A program made the translations under genes and the position numbers. The notes beneath the pieces were generated by a model. The model saw only the letters and a program-made list of their open reading frames with translations, did no database searches and was not told where the DNA came from. Shown one piece after another: positions 8,692 through 17,288 of a DNA stretch of 64,000 nucleotides (its first letter is position 1; every line of letters starts with the position of its first letter). The stretch is from Romboutsia timonensis (GTDB lineage Bacteria > Bacillota > Clostridia > Peptostreptococcales > Peptostreptococcaceae): the NCBI RefSeq assembly GCF_900106845.1, contig NZ_LT629849.1, forward strand, positions 196,148 to 260,147, written 5' to 3'.

Positions 8692-10809
8692 ATGAGTGGA
8701 ATAGATTCTATGACTGAGTTTTATGTATATGAAAATATGCAATTGCTAGAGCAATTAGAAGAAATTTTGCTTTCTGGTCAATCTGATACTGGAGAATTGA
8801 GTCAAGAGGAAATAGAAGAAATCTTTAGAGCTATGCATACTATAAAAGGCTCATCAGCTATGATGGGATATGATAGTTTAATGAATCTTACTCATAGTAT
8901 TGAAGATGTTTTTGATGAAATAAGAAGTGGTAGAAAACTTACTCAAAGCAAGTGGGAAGAAGTTATTGACGTAGTACTTGCAATAATAGACTTTTTAAAA
9001 GATGAAATATCAAAAGTTCAAGAAGGGTTGTTTCCTCAAGCTAGTATAGAAGAACTTTATCAAAGATCAAGCAACTTATTAAAAGAAGATATAGAAGAAA
9101 ATATATCATATAATACACAAGTAGATGAAACAGTTGATGAAGTTGTTAACTTAGATTCAAATGGAATGAAAATAAAAGTATTTTTTGAAGATGGATGTGG
9201 AATGGAATCTATAAGAGCACTTGGAGTTTTAATGTCTCTTGAAGGAATGCATTCATCAATAAAAACAGTACCAGAAAATTTAGAAGATGACTGTGATGGA
9301 GAAATAGCACAAAATGGACTTTTACTAGTTCTAGAAAATCCAATAGACAAAGAAGCAATTGAAAAAGCTATACAAGGAACAATGTTCCTTAAGTGTTTTG
9401 AAATAGAAGAACCTAATGAAAATAATAAAGAAGAAGTAGCAGAAGCAGAAGTATCTGAAAAAATAGAAGAAATAGAGATAAAAGAAGATTTAAATAAAGA
9501 AGAAACTGTAATCGAAGAAACTATTACTAATAAAGAAGAAACACATGTTTTAGAAGTAGTTAAGGAAGAAAGTCAAACAGAGGTTAAGGAAAATAAAATA
9601 GAAGAAAAGAAAACTTTAGATAAAAATAAATCTAATAAAGAAACTAAAAATAATTTCCTTACTGTAAACATAAATAAAATTGATATGTTAATGAATTTAG
9701 TAGGAGAGATTGTAACAACAGAGTCTATGGTAGAAAAACAATCTCAACTTGAAAACTTTAATAGAGATAACTTTGAAAAACAAGCTAGAAGATTACATCA
9801 ATTGACTGCTGAGTTACAAGATGTAGTTATGTCTATCCGTATGGTACCTATATCATCTACATTTACTAAGATGCAAAGAGTAGTAAGGGATATGAGTAAA
9901 AAAACTGGCAAAATAGTAGACTTAGAACTTATAGGAGAACAAACAGAAGTAGATAAAACTATACTTGAAAACATATCAGATCCACTTATGCACATGATTA
10001 GAAATAGTATGGACCATGGTGTTGAAATGCCAGAGGAAAGAAAGGCAGCTGGAAAGCCTGAAAAAGCAACAGTAACACTAGAAGCTAAAAATACAGGTGG
10101 AGATGTTGTAATAGTTATAAAGGATGACGGTAGAGGTTTAAACAAAGAAGCTATTGTAAAAAAAGCTATAGAAAAGGGAATTACAACTAAGAGATTAGAA
10201 GAGATATCAGATAAAGAAGCATACAACTTTATAATGGCTCCAGGATTTTCAACTAAAGAAGCTGTTACAGAATACTCTGGTCGTGGAGTAGGGATGGATG
10301 TAGTTCATACTAACATAAAAAAATTAAGAGGTTCTATAACAATTGATAGTGAGAGCGGAAAAGGCACTATGTTCATAATTCGTATACCATTAACATTGGC
10401 TATAATAGATGGAATGAAAGTTGAAATAGGAAATGAAATATATATAATACCATCTCTTAATATAAAAGAAGTATTTAGAAGCGGGTCTTATGAAATTGTA
10501 AAAAATCCTAATGGTGAAGAACATAGTATTGTTAGAGGCAATTGCTATAAAATTCATAGATTAGCAGACATATTAGGAATTGAATCTAAAGATAAAAACG
10601 AAGGAATAATGATATTAGTTGAGTCTGAAATAGGAAATATATGCATAATTGTAGATAAAATAATAGGCCAACAAAATGTTGTTATAAAACCAATACCTCA
10701 ATTATTAACTCAATTTGAAAAAGTTCAATCATATATGTCAGGATGTTCTATATTAGAGGATGGATCTATAAGCTTAATATTTGATGTTAACTCAATAATA
10801 ACTAGATAA
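8692..10809 (+). CDS. cheA: Chemotaxis histidine kinase CheA
   Basis: CheA autophosphorylates under receptor control and passes phosphate to CheY and CheB. Domains in order: Hpt with phospho-accepting H49 in AMHTIKGSSAMMG; a P2-like segment (about 155-240); a long Glu/Lys-rich linker (about 240-320); P3 dimerisation (DMLMNLVGEIVTTES); an ATPase domain with the N box (MIRNSMDHGVE), G1 (DDGRGLN) and G2 (GRGVGMDVV); and a CheW-like P5 domain at the C-terminus. Length of 705 is normal. It heads the cheA-cheY operon. The poly-acidic/basic linker is longer than in enteric CheA, as is common in clostridia. Confidence 0.96.
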   Translation: MSGIDSMTEFYVYENMQLLEQLEEILLSGQSDTGELSQEEIEEIFRAMHTIKGSSAMMGYDSLMNLTHSIEDVFDEIRSGRKLTQSKWEEVIDVVLAIIDFLKDEISKVQEGLFPQASIEELYQRSSNLLKEDIEENISYNTQVDETVDEVVNLDSNGMKIKVFFEDGCGMESIRALGVLMSLEGMHSSIKTVPENLEDDCDGEIAQNGLLLVLENPIDKEAIEKAIQGTMFLKCFEIEEPNENNKEEVAEAEVSEKIEEIEIKEDLNKEETVIEETITNKEETHVLEVVKEESQTEVKENKIEEKKTLDKNKSNKETKNNFLTVNINKIDMLMNLVGEIVTTESMVEKQSQLENFNRDNFEKQARRLHQLTAELQDVVMSIRMVPISSTFTKMQRVVRDMSKKTGKIVDLELIGEQTEVDKTILENISDPLMHMIRNSMDHGVEMPEERKAAGKPEKATVTLEAKNTGGDVVIVIKDDGRGLNKEAIVKKAIEKGITTKRLEEISDKEAYNFIMAPGFSTKEAVTEYSGRGVGMDVVHTNIKKLRGSITIDSESGKGTMFIIRIPLTLAIIDGMKVEIGNEIYIIPSLNIKEVFRSGSYEIVKNPNGEEHSIVRGNCYKIHRLADILGIESKDKNEGIMILVESEIGNICIIVDKIIGQQNVVIKPIPQLLTQFEKVQSYMSGCSILEDGSISLIFDVNSIITR

Positions 10810-10830
10810 TACTTTTATAGGAGATATACT

Positions 10831-11859
10831 ATGAAAATTAATAGAAAAATAAAAGTAGTAATAGTTGATGACTCAGGAATATTTAGAAGAGTTTTATTTA
10901 ATCAACTTAAAGACCACTCTCATATAGAAGTTGTTGGTATGGCTAAAGATCCATATGAAGCTAGGGATGTTATTGTAGAGTTTAATCCAGATGTATTAAT
11001 ACTAGATATAATGATGCCGGGACTTGATGGAATTGAATTTTTAAATATATTAAAGAATAAAAGATTTATACCAACTATTGCAATTAGTGGTAGTAGTATT
11101 AATGAAAGTAATGCAATTGCAGCGGGAGCAGTTGATTTTATCGAAAAGCCAACTGCAAAAACTATGCGTAATTTTAATGAAACTTTGGTTCAAAAAATAA
11201 TAAATGCATCAGGATTTTATGATGATAGCTGTTCTAATACAGAACTTAAAAAGACTAACATTATAAAAAATAATGTTAGTTATAATAGTAAAAATATAAT
11301 AGCAATAGGTGCATCTATGGGTGGAGTAGATGCAATAAGACACGTTTTAAGAGAGTTGCCATTAGGATTACCTGGCATAGTTATAACTCAACATATGCCC
11401 CCAATATTTACAAAAAAATATGCACAAAGACTTGATAAAGAATGTAGCATAAAGGTCGTTGAAGGTAAACATGGAGATGTAGTTTTAACTGGACATGCAT
11501 ATATTGCACCAGGTGGATATCAAATGGGAATAGTAAGAGAAAATAACAAGTATATCTTAGATATAAAAAAAGCTGAAAAAGTAAGTGGACATTGTCCATC
11601 AGTAGATTATTTATTTGAATCAGTAGCGATACATGCAAAAAATAATTCTATTGCAACAATACTAACAGGTATGGGAAATGATGGCGCTAAAGGATTATTA
11701 TCTATAAAAAATGCAGGGGGATACACAATCGGTCAAAATAAAGAAACATGCGTTGTTTATGGTATGCCTATGGCAGCTAAAAATATCGGTGCTGTTCTTA
11801 AAGAAGTTCCTTTAGAAGCTATTCCAAATTTGATAGTAGATAAATTTAGAACGATATAA
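10831..11859 (+). CDS. cheB: Protein-glutamate methylesterase CheB
   Basis: CheB removes methyl groups from receptors (and deamidates glutamines) during adaptation. The N-terminal receiver domain has D13/D14 and phospho-acceptor D59 (LDIMMPGLDG). The C-terminal CheB_methylest domain shows the serine motif GASMGG (S about 162), a histidine in TQHMPP, and the aspartate motif GMGNDGAKG. Length is 342 residues. It starts 21 nt after cheA with GGAGAT upstream of ATG. All catalytic motifs are present, so it should be active. Confidence 0.95.
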   Translation: MKINRKIKVVIVDDSGIFRRVLFNQLKDHSHIEVVGMAKDPYEARDVIVEFNPDVLILDIMMPGLDGIEFLNILKNKRFIPTIAISGSSINESNAIAAGAVDFIEKPTAKTMRNFNETLVQKIINASGFYDDSCSNTELKKTNIIKNNVSYNSKNIIAIGASMGGVDAIRHVLRELPLGLPGIVITQHMPPIFTKKYAQRLDKECSIKVVEGKHGDVVLTGHAYIAPGGYQMGIVRENNKYILDIKKAEKVSGHCPSVDYLFESVAIHAKNNSIATILTGMGNDGAKGLLSIKNAGGYTIGQNKETCVVYGMPMAAKNIGAVLKEVPLEAIPNLIVDKFRTI

Positions 11860-11894
11860 ACTTAATAAAACTTAGAGAGGGAAGGAACATACCT

Positions 11895-12509
11895 ATGAAT
11901 TTTGAACAAGAAAAGTTAAATGTATTTCGTGAAATTAGTAATATAGGTTCGGGCAATGCATCTACATCATTAGCTCAAATGCTAAATGAAATAGTAGACA
12001 TAGGAATACCTAACAGTGATTTAAGAGAATTTTCAGATATAACTAACAGTTATAGTTCACCAGAAGAACTTGTTGTTGGAACTGTATTACAAATATCAGG
12101 AGATTTAGAAGGTTTTATAATGGTAATAATGGACGTTGATTCAACACTTACTTTATTATCAAGATTATTAGGTAGAAAAATAGAGTGTGATAAAGAAAAT
12201 TACGAAGAACTTTACAAAGAATTAAACTCTGTAGGAGAAATATGCAATATACTTTGTGGAACTTATTTAACTGCAATGTCAGATATGACTGGATTAACAA
12301 TAGACCAATCAATACCATACTTTAGTGTAGATATGGTTATGGCAATAATGAACTTACCAGCTTCATTATATGGTGGTGAATCAGATTCTATACTATGTAT
12401 AGAAACAGAATTCTTTACTTTAGATAGAGAGATAGAAGGAAAGTATTACTTTATACCTAAAGTAGAATCTTGTAACACATTATTATCTAAATTAGGATTT
12501 GAAGTATAG
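11895..12509 (+). CDS. cheC: CheY-P phosphatase CheC
   Basis: CheC dephosphorylates CheY-P and is activated by CheD. Two phosphatase motifs are visible: EISNIGSGNAS near residue 12, and a second E..N motif around GEICNILCGTYL (about 117-128). The 204-residue length matches the CheC family. A cheC followed directly by cheD is the usual arrangement in Gram-positive and archaeal chemotaxis operons. Since FliN here lacks a FliY-type phosphatase domain, CheC is probably the main CheY-P sink. Confidence 0.93.
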   Translation: MNFEQEKLNVFREISNIGSGNASTSLAQMLNEIVDIGIPNSDLREFSDITNSYSSPEELVVGTVLQISGDLEGFIMVIMDVDSTLTLLSRLLGRKIECDKENYEELYKELNSVGEICNILCGTYLTAMSDMTGLTIDQSIPYFSVDMVMAIMNLPASLYGGESDSILCIETEFFTLDREIEGKYYFIPKVESCNTLLSKLGFEV

Positions 12510-12518
12510 GTAGATTTA

Positions 12519-13001
12519 ATGTCAGTTGCAAACGTAGGAATAGCAGATTATAAAATTATAAAATCACCAGATCAAATAATGACAGTTGGGTTAGGTTCTT
12601 GTTGTGGAGTTGTTATATATGATGAGATAAATAAAATAGCAGGACTTGTACATATTTTATTATCTGAATCAAAAGCAGAAAGGACTTTAACAAATAGAGC
12701 AAAATTTGCTGATACAGGAATAACACTTTTATATGAAGAATTAAGAAAAAAAGGTGCAAATCCAAGATTTATGAAGGCAAAAATGGCAGGTGGAGCACAC
12801 ATGTTTAATTTTAATAATTCTAATAATACTCTTACAATTGGTGAAAAGAATGTAAAAGTATGCAAAGAAACTCTATTTAAGTTAAGAATACCTATTATAT
12901 CCTCAGATGTACTAGGTTCTTGCGGAAGAACTATTATATTTGATACAACTACTAATAAACTAAAAATAAAGAGTGTGGGCAAGAATGAAAAATTTATTTA
13001 G
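12519..13001 (+). CDS. cheD: Chemoreceptor glutamine deamidase CheD
   Basis: CheD deamidates receptor glutamines and binds CheC. The catalytic cysteine lies in TVGLGSCCGV (C28 in the conserved GLGSC), with histidine H45 in AGLVHIL. The 160-residue size fits the family. It begins 9 nt after cheC with only a weak ribosome binding site (TAGGTAGA), which suggests translational coupling. The stop is 17 nt before the cheW start. Confidence 0.94.
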   Translation: MSVANVGIADYKIIKSPDQIMTVGLGSCCGVVIYDEINKIAGLVHILLSESKAERTLTNRAKFADTGITLLYEELRKKGANPRFMKAKMAGGAHMFNFNNSNNTLTIGEKNVKVCKETLFKLRIPIISSDVLGSCGRTIIFDTTTNKLKIKSVGKNEKFI

Positions 13002-13018
13002 AAGAGGTGTATCAGTTT

Positions 13019-13501
13019 ATGAATAATAATGAGGAAATTTTAGATAGCAAAATTGATGATTTATATATGATATTTGTGATAAATAACCAAAAATATGCAT
13101 TATCATCTAAATATATTACAGAAATAATTGAAATTTTACCAATAACTAAGGTACCATTCTTACCAGAATACATGAAGGGTATAATCAACTTAAGAAGTAC
13201 AATTATACCTGTAATGGACGCAAGAATGAGGTTTGGCATGGAACCTATTGAATATAGTGAAAGAACTTGTATAATTATAATCGAAAATGAAGCAAATAAA
13301 ATAGGATTAATTGTTGATGCAGTAAATGAAGTATTAACAATACAACCTAAACAAATAATGGAATCTACAAAAGAAAAAAATGATTTAAAAGAAAGTTTTG
13401 TAAATGGAATAAGTCAGATAAATAATGATATACAACTAATATTAGATTGTGATTCATTAGTGAATATTGTAGGAGATATGAGTAATGAAATTAACGAATA
13501 A
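13019..13501 (+). CDS. cheW: Chemotaxis adaptor CheW
   Basis: CheW couples receptors to CheA. The 160-residue protein is a single CheW domain (YMIFVINNQKYAL, then the conserved LPEYMKGIINLRSTIIPVMD). The start is ATG 13019, placed 8-9 nt after AGAGGTG; the in-frame GTG at 13007 lies within that ribosome binding site. Its 3' end overlaps the cheR start by 17 nt, so the two are translationally coupled. Confidence 0.93.
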   Translation: MNNNEEILDSKIDDLYMIFVINNQKYALSSKYITEIIEILPITKVPFLPEYMKGIINLRSTIIPVMDARMRFGMEPIEYSERTCIIIIENEANKIGLIVDAVNEVLTIQPKQIMESTKEKNDLKESFVNGISQINNDIQLILDCDSLVNIVGDMSNEINE

Positions 13502-14291
13502 TGATTTTATACGTCTTAAGACATTTATGTATAACAACTATGGTATAAATCTTGAAAATAAGAAAACATTAATAGAAACAAGACTTGCAATAGTTGTTAA
13601 AAGATTAGGATTTAATGATTTTAAATCATATATAGATAATCTAATGAGAGATAAAACAGGAGAACAAGCATCTATAATAGTAGGAAAACTTACAACTAAC
13701 TTTACTTATTTTATGAGAGAAGAAGCACATTTTGAGTTTTTAAGAAATGAAATATTTGTGCCTTATTTTAAAAAAGCTCCAGTTGGAGGAATAAAAATAT
13801 GGTCTGCAGCATCGTCTACAGGAGAAGAGCCTTATTGTATATCAATGTTAGCAACATCTGTATTCGGAATAGGTGCAAAATCAAAAGTATCTATAACAGC
13901 ATCAGATATATCGACTAATGTTTTAAGAACGGCTAAAAATGGAGTTTATACAGAAGATAAAATAGCTAAATTGCCAAAAACTTGGGTTCAAAATTATATG
14001 AAAAAAGTGGGTGATAAAAGCTATGAAATAAATAATAATATAAAAAGTTTAGTTGATTTTAAATACTTTAACCTAAATCAAAGTATAGGATGGGAGTTTA
14101 GGAAATATGATGTAATATTCTGTAGAAATGTTATGATTTACTTTGATAATCCTACAAAACAAAAATTATGCAAAAGATTACATGATTCTTTAAAACCTGG
14201 TGGCTACCTAATAATAGGTTTATCTGAAAACTTATCGAACCTAGATAATGGTTTTGAAAGAGTAAGACCATCTGTTTATAGAAAAAAATAA
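13485..14291 (+). CDS. cheR: Chemoreceptor methyltransferase CheR
   Basis: CheR methylates receptor glutamates using S-adenosylmethionine. It has the all-alpha N-terminal domain (about 1-75) and a Rossmann methyltransferase domain with the motif IWSAASSTGEEPYCISML. Further motifs are ASDIST and FCRNVMIYFD, with a closing GGYLIIGLSE. The 268-residue length is normal. It overlaps the end of cheW. No TPR or pentapeptide-binding extension is present, consistent with the receptor lacking a tether peptide. Confidence 0.95.
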   Translation: MKLTNNDFIRLKTFMYNNYGINLENKKTLIETRLAIVVKRLGFNDFKSYIDNLMRDKTGEQASIIVGKLTTNFTYFMREEAHFEFLRNEIFVPYFKKAPVGGIKIWSAASSTGEEPYCISMLATSVFGIGAKSKVSITASDISTNVLRTAKNGVYTEDKIAKLPKTWVQNYMKKVGDKSYEINNNIKSLVDFKYFNLNQSIGWEFRKYDVIFCRNVMIYFDNPTKQKLCKRLHDSLKPGGYLIIGLSENLSNLDNGFERVRPSVYRKK

Positions 14292-14312
14292 TTAATTTCA
14301 AGGAGAAAAAAT

Positions 14313-14666
14313 ATGAAAAGAGTATTAATAGTTGATGATGCATCATTTATGCGTATGTCTATAAAAAACATGCTTGCAAATTATGATTTTGAAGTAGTTG
14401 GGGAAGCTGAAAATGGAGTAATGGCTATAGAAAAATATAAAGAATTACAACCAGATATAGTTACAATGGATATAACTATGCCAGAGATGGATGGATTAGA
14501 AGCATTAAGAGAAATTAAAAAAATAGATCCAGGTGCATCAGTTGTAATGGTTTCAGCATTAGGACAAGAAGCTAGAATGAAAGAAGCTATAATATACGGA
14601 GCAAAAGGATTTATAGTAAAGCCATTTAAAGAAGAAATGCTTATATCAGCATTATCAAAATTATAA
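14313..14666 (+). CDS. cheY: Chemotaxis response regulator CheY
   Basis: CheY is the diffusible output of the pathway and binds FliM. It is a single 117-residue receiver domain with acidic pair D8/D9, phospho-acceptor D53 (MDITMPEMDG), a conserved S/T position in MVSALGQ, and lysine in IVKPF. It is the last gene of the cheA operon and is followed by a terminator. Confidence 0.95.
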   Translation: MKRVLIVDDASFMRMSIKNMLANYDFEVVGEAENGVMAIEKYKELQPDIVTMDITMPEMDGLEALREIKKIDPGASVVMVSALGQEARMKEAIIYGAKGFIVKPFKEEMLISALSKL

Positions 14667-14683
14667 AGATAAATACTTTAACT

Positions 14684-14719
14684 AAAAAAGAAGATATAAC
14701 ATTATCTTCTTTTTTTATA
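14684..14719 (+). terminator. Terminator of the cheA-cheY operon
   Basis: AAAAGAAGATA / TTATCTTCTTTT forms a stem followed by a run of T. It lies immediately before the left inverted repeat of the element at 14721. Confidence 0.85.
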
Positions 14720-14913
14720 GGCTATGTTTTAACAAAATGTTGATATTGAGTAAAAATTATATATAATCTATATTAAATATGCTGATACATTATAACTATA
14801 TATATTAAAGCATTTGGATAAGATGAATAGTTTCATATAAAACACAAAATAAATATACATAATATTTATAAAATAGTATTGAAAAAATTGTCGAATTTTG
14901 CTATAATTTATTG

Positions 14914-15076
14914 TGTCGATGAATAGTATTATTTATTAATCTAATATATATCCAAAAACTTTCAAAGTGTATATTGTTTACTATAAAATAAGACGACATT
15001 AAGAATCTCATAGAATAAGATATCAAAACCACATAAAAAACCAATTAGATAATATTAATTATTTAGTTGGTTTTTT
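14914..15076 (+). ncRNA. Candidate small RNA 1 inside element A
   Basis: TTGAAA at 14879-14884, a 17-nt spacer and TATAAT at 14902-14907 form a near-consensus promoter. About 130 nt downstream a ~19-bp stem (right arm ATTATTTAGTTGGTTTTTT) forms a terminator with its own T-tract at 15035-15076. No ORF lies between them. Transcription is inferred only. Confidence 0.4.
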
Positions 15077-15157
15077 AATATCGATAGTTATAACATAATT
15101 TACAGAAAATTAAGAAAATACATCGACTTTATATGTATTATGTTATATAATGTATTA

Positions 15158-15306
15158 TAGATATTACTATTCATTCATTTTATTAATTAAATATTTTAAG
15201 GTATATTAAAAATTACTTTTTTAATATTTAAATTGTTTTATAAAAATTCCTTATTAAATACTCAAATTAAACCAATTAGATAATATTATTATTTAATTGG
15301 TTTTTT
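15158..15306 (+). ncRNA. Candidate small RNA 2 inside element A
   Basis: TCGACT at 15123-15128 and TATAAT at 15146-15151 (17-nt spacer) precede a second copy of the same terminator hairpin (15268-15306; ACCAATTAGATAAT / ATTATTTAATTGGT then T6). The promoter-terminator arrangement repeats that of candidate 1, but the sequence between them is different. Confidence 0.35.
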
Positions 15307-15379
15307 ACTATTCAAAACTTACCTAATTTCAACATCGTGTTAAAACACAGCATTTTTATAAAAAATTCAAAAAATAATC

Positions 15380-15406
15380 TAAATAAATTTAAATAAGTAC
15401 CGTATA
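15380..15406 (+). promoter_or_regulatory. Sigma-28-like promoter of cheV
   Basis: TAAATAAA at 15380-15387 and ACCGTATA at 15399-15406 are separated by exactly 11 nt, the sigma-28 spacing. The -10 variant CCGTATA is shared with the chemoreceptor promoter at 6757. Confidence 0.55.
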
Positions 15407-15458
15407 TAAATAATAGAGTGATTATTTAAACTTAATGTAGGATGGGGGAACAATAACT

Positions 15459-16373
15459 ATGGATACTCCAAATCAAACAAAAATACTTTTAGAGTCAGGT
15501 ACAAATGAACTTGAAATAATGGAGTTCACTGTAGGTGGCGAATTATTTGGAATAAATATCGCCAAAATACGTGAAATCATGAGAGCGCAAGAAACTAAGA
15601 GAATGCCAAACTCACATAATTTTGTAGAAGGTATATTTAAACAAAGAGGAGAGGTAATAACAGTAATAGATTTAGCCAAATGTTTAAATATAGAAAAATC
15701 AGAAAATAAAAGTCATGATATATTCATACTTACACATTTTAACAAGTTAAACTTTGCGTTTAGAGTTGAAAGTGTAGTTGGAATAGACAGGGTTTCTTGG
15801 GAAAACATAAAAAAACCAGATAAAGTTATATACAGTGGAGAAGACAGTGTAGCAACTGCAATAGCTGAATATAAGGACAGACTTATAACTATATTAGACT
15901 TTGAAAAAATTATAGCAGATATAAGCCCAGAAACATCTATTACACTTGATAGATTATATGAACTTGGTGATAGAGTAGAAAGTCAAAAGAAAATATTAGT
16001 AGCAGAAGATTCAATGATGCTTTCAAATTTAATTATTGGATTTTTACATAAGTCAGGTTATAAAAATACAGTTAAATTCAACAATGGCAAAGAAGCTTGG
16101 AATTACTTAACAGAAGCTAAAGAAAGTGGATTACCTATAAGTAATTATGTATCTTGTATAGTTTCTGATATAGAAATGCCTTTAATGGATGGTCATAGAC
16201 TTACAAAACTTATAAAAACTGATGATGAGTTAAAGCATATACCTGTAATTTTATTCTCATCTTTAATTAGTGATGAGTTGAGGATAAAGGGACAAGAAGT
16301 TGGTGCTGATGAGCAGATAACTAAGCCAGAGATTGTGGAACTGGTAAATATTATAGATAGATTGATAAAATAA
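15459..16373 (+). CDS. cheV: Chemotaxis coupling protein CheV (CheW-receiver fusion)
   Basis: CheV couples receptors to CheA and provides phosphorylation-dependent adaptation. Residues about 15-160 form a CheW domain (EIMEFTVGGELFGINIAKIREIM, with EGIFKQRGEVITVIDLAK). Residues about 180-304 form a receiver domain (ILVAEDSMMLSNLI, phospho-acceptor in VSDIEMPLMDGHRL, and lysine in QITKPE). Length of 304 matches Bacillus CheV. It is separated from the main operon by element A but has its own sigma-28-like promoter. A palindrome lies 25 nt after the stop. Confidence 0.95.
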   Translation: MDTPNQTKILLESGTNELEIMEFTVGGELFGINIAKIREIMRAQETKRMPNSHNFVEGIFKQRGEVITVIDLAKCLNIEKSENKSHDIFILTHFNKLNFAFRVESVVGIDRVSWENIKKPDKVIYSGEDSVATAIAEYKDRLITILDFEKIIADISPETSITLDRLYELGDRVESQKKILVAEDSMMLSNLIIGFLHKSGYKNTVKFNNGKEAWNYLTEAKESGLPISNYVSCIVSDIEMPLMDGHRLTKLIKTDDELKHIPVILFSSLISDELRIKGQEVGADEQITKPEIVELVNIIDRLIK

Positions 16374-16397
16374 TTTAATGAATCAAATTGTATTAAA

Positions 16398-16427
16398 TTA
16401 TCAGAATTTAATACCAAATTCTGATAA
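16398..16427. terminator. Palindrome after cheV, possible terminator
   Basis: TTATCAGAATTT and AAATTCTGATAA pair as an 11-12 bp stem with a short loop. The T-tract is poor on the + strand, so termination is uncertain. Confidence 0.45.
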
Positions 16428-16446
16428 AAAAGAAAATTAAAAAAAA

Positions 16447-16475
16447 GTTGAAAAATGTCGTAAAATGTTATATGA
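16447..16475 (+). promoter_or_regulatory. Sigma-A-type promoter of the surface-protein locus
   Basis: TTGAAA, a ~17-nt spacer and TATGAT lie ~85 nt before the first surface-protein start. The fit to the vegetative consensus is good. Confidence 0.5.
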
Positions 16476-16559
16476 TGTAATAGGGATTTTATTCAAGGAT
16501 GAATTTAATTTCTATTATATATGAAAATAAATATTTTAAAATCGTGGAGGATAAAAATT

Positions 16560-17189
16560 ATGGCAATGAAGAAGAAATTTTTAGGTTTAGCTTTAGCTGC
16601 TGCTGTAGCTTTACCAGCAACAGGTGTGTATGCTGATACAATAGGTGGAAATCAAAATGATACATTTACTCACAATGTAACAGTTACAGGTACTGTATCG
16701 AACAAAAAAGGTATAGCACCAGAAGGTAAAATAGAAGTTGAATTACCAACATCAATGACATTTAGAGTGGATCAAGATGGAACTTTCGAAGGAAGCGACT
16801 TCAGAGTTGAGAATAAAAGTAAAGTAGGAATAGATGTTTTTGTTGATGAATTCAGAACAAATACTGGAAATATAACAGTAAAGAAGAAAACTGATTTAGA
16901 AGGACAAGAAACTAATTTTGATAGATCAAATGTTTATTTAGAGCTAAGTGGGAATGTTGGTGGACAAACAAAAACTGTTGACTTAGCAAAAGTTTCAGAA
17001 CTACAAACTGAAAATGAAAGAAAAATACTTAATGTATCAGGTGCAAACACAGGTCTTATACAATTAAAAGGTGGAGCAGGAACTAAAGAGGCTGATGGTT
17101 CAAGTGCGTTAAGTCCACAAGGTGTAGATAAAGATGGAGCATCAGGAAACTTTACTTTAATATACAAAATAAAAAAAGAGAGCCATTAA
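16560..17189 (+). CDS. Secreted beta-rich surface protein (first of the locus)
   Basis: I do not recognise a named family. The 209-residue product starts at ATG 16560, 10 nt after GGAGG. It has a clear signal peptide (KKK, hydrophobic core, cleavage after VYA at about residue 25). The mature part is strand-rich: VTVTGTVSNKKG, then IEVELPTSMTFRVDQDG and RSNVYLELSGN, closing with DKDGASGNFTLIYKIK. This domain recurs at the C-terminus of the 703-residue protein (DKDGASEKFTLIFRINK) and, diverged, in the protein at 20544. The final strand is loosely like the closing strand of WxL domains, but no W-x-L motif is present. There is no LPxTG anchor. It is probably a secreted surface subunit. Confidence 0.75.
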   Translation: MAMKKKFLGLALAAAVALPATGVYADTIGGNQNDTFTHNVTVTGTVSNKKGIAPEGKIEVELPTSMTFRVDQDGTFEGSDFRVENKSKVGIDVFVDEFRTNTGNITVKKKTDLEGQETNFDRSNVYLELSGNVGGQTKTVDLAKVSELQTENERKILNVSGANTGLIQLKGGAGTKEADGSSALSPQGVDKDGASGNFTLIYKIKKESH

Positions 17190-17209
17190 TAAATATAATA
17201 ATATAATCG

Positions 17210-17241
17210 TAAATCCATAATAATTAATTATTATGGATTTA
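17210..17241. repeat. 32-bp perfect palindrome between surface-protein genes
   Basis: Half-site AATTATTATGGATTTA at 17226-17241 is mirrored exactly at 17210-17225 with no loop. No T-tract follows, so it may be an RNA processing or attenuation hairpin, or a protein-binding dyad, rather than a terminator. Confidence 0.7.
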
Positions 17242-17288
17242 TAATTATATAGGAATTATTACTGTGTAATTAATAAGGAGGATTAATT

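Larger units (their letters stand above)
14721..15351. mobile_element. Non-coding element bounded by ~27-bp inverted repeats (element A, MITE-like)
   Basis: The left end GCTATGTTTTAACAAAATGT (continuing for 7 more bases) and the right end at 15325-15351 match as inverted repeats at 23 of 27 positions. The same terminal repeat bounds a second element at 27580-28279. The interior has no ORF of note. It holds two promoter-like sites and two near-identical bidirectional terminator hairpins (15035-15076 and 15268-15306). I cannot name the IS family that would mobilise it. It fills most of the cheY-cheV gap. Confidence 0.6.

Noticed and set aside
9798..10226. Minus-strand open frame of 142 codons inside cheA
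   Set aside because: It is antisense to the ATPase domain of cheA, has no ribosome binding site and reads as reversed coding pattern of the real gene; the same applies to other long antisense frames in the window.
16398..16427. Palindrome after cheV as a regulator-binding site for the surface locus
   Set aside because: It lies 20 nt before the promoter and directly after a stop codon; a weak terminator is the simpler reading.
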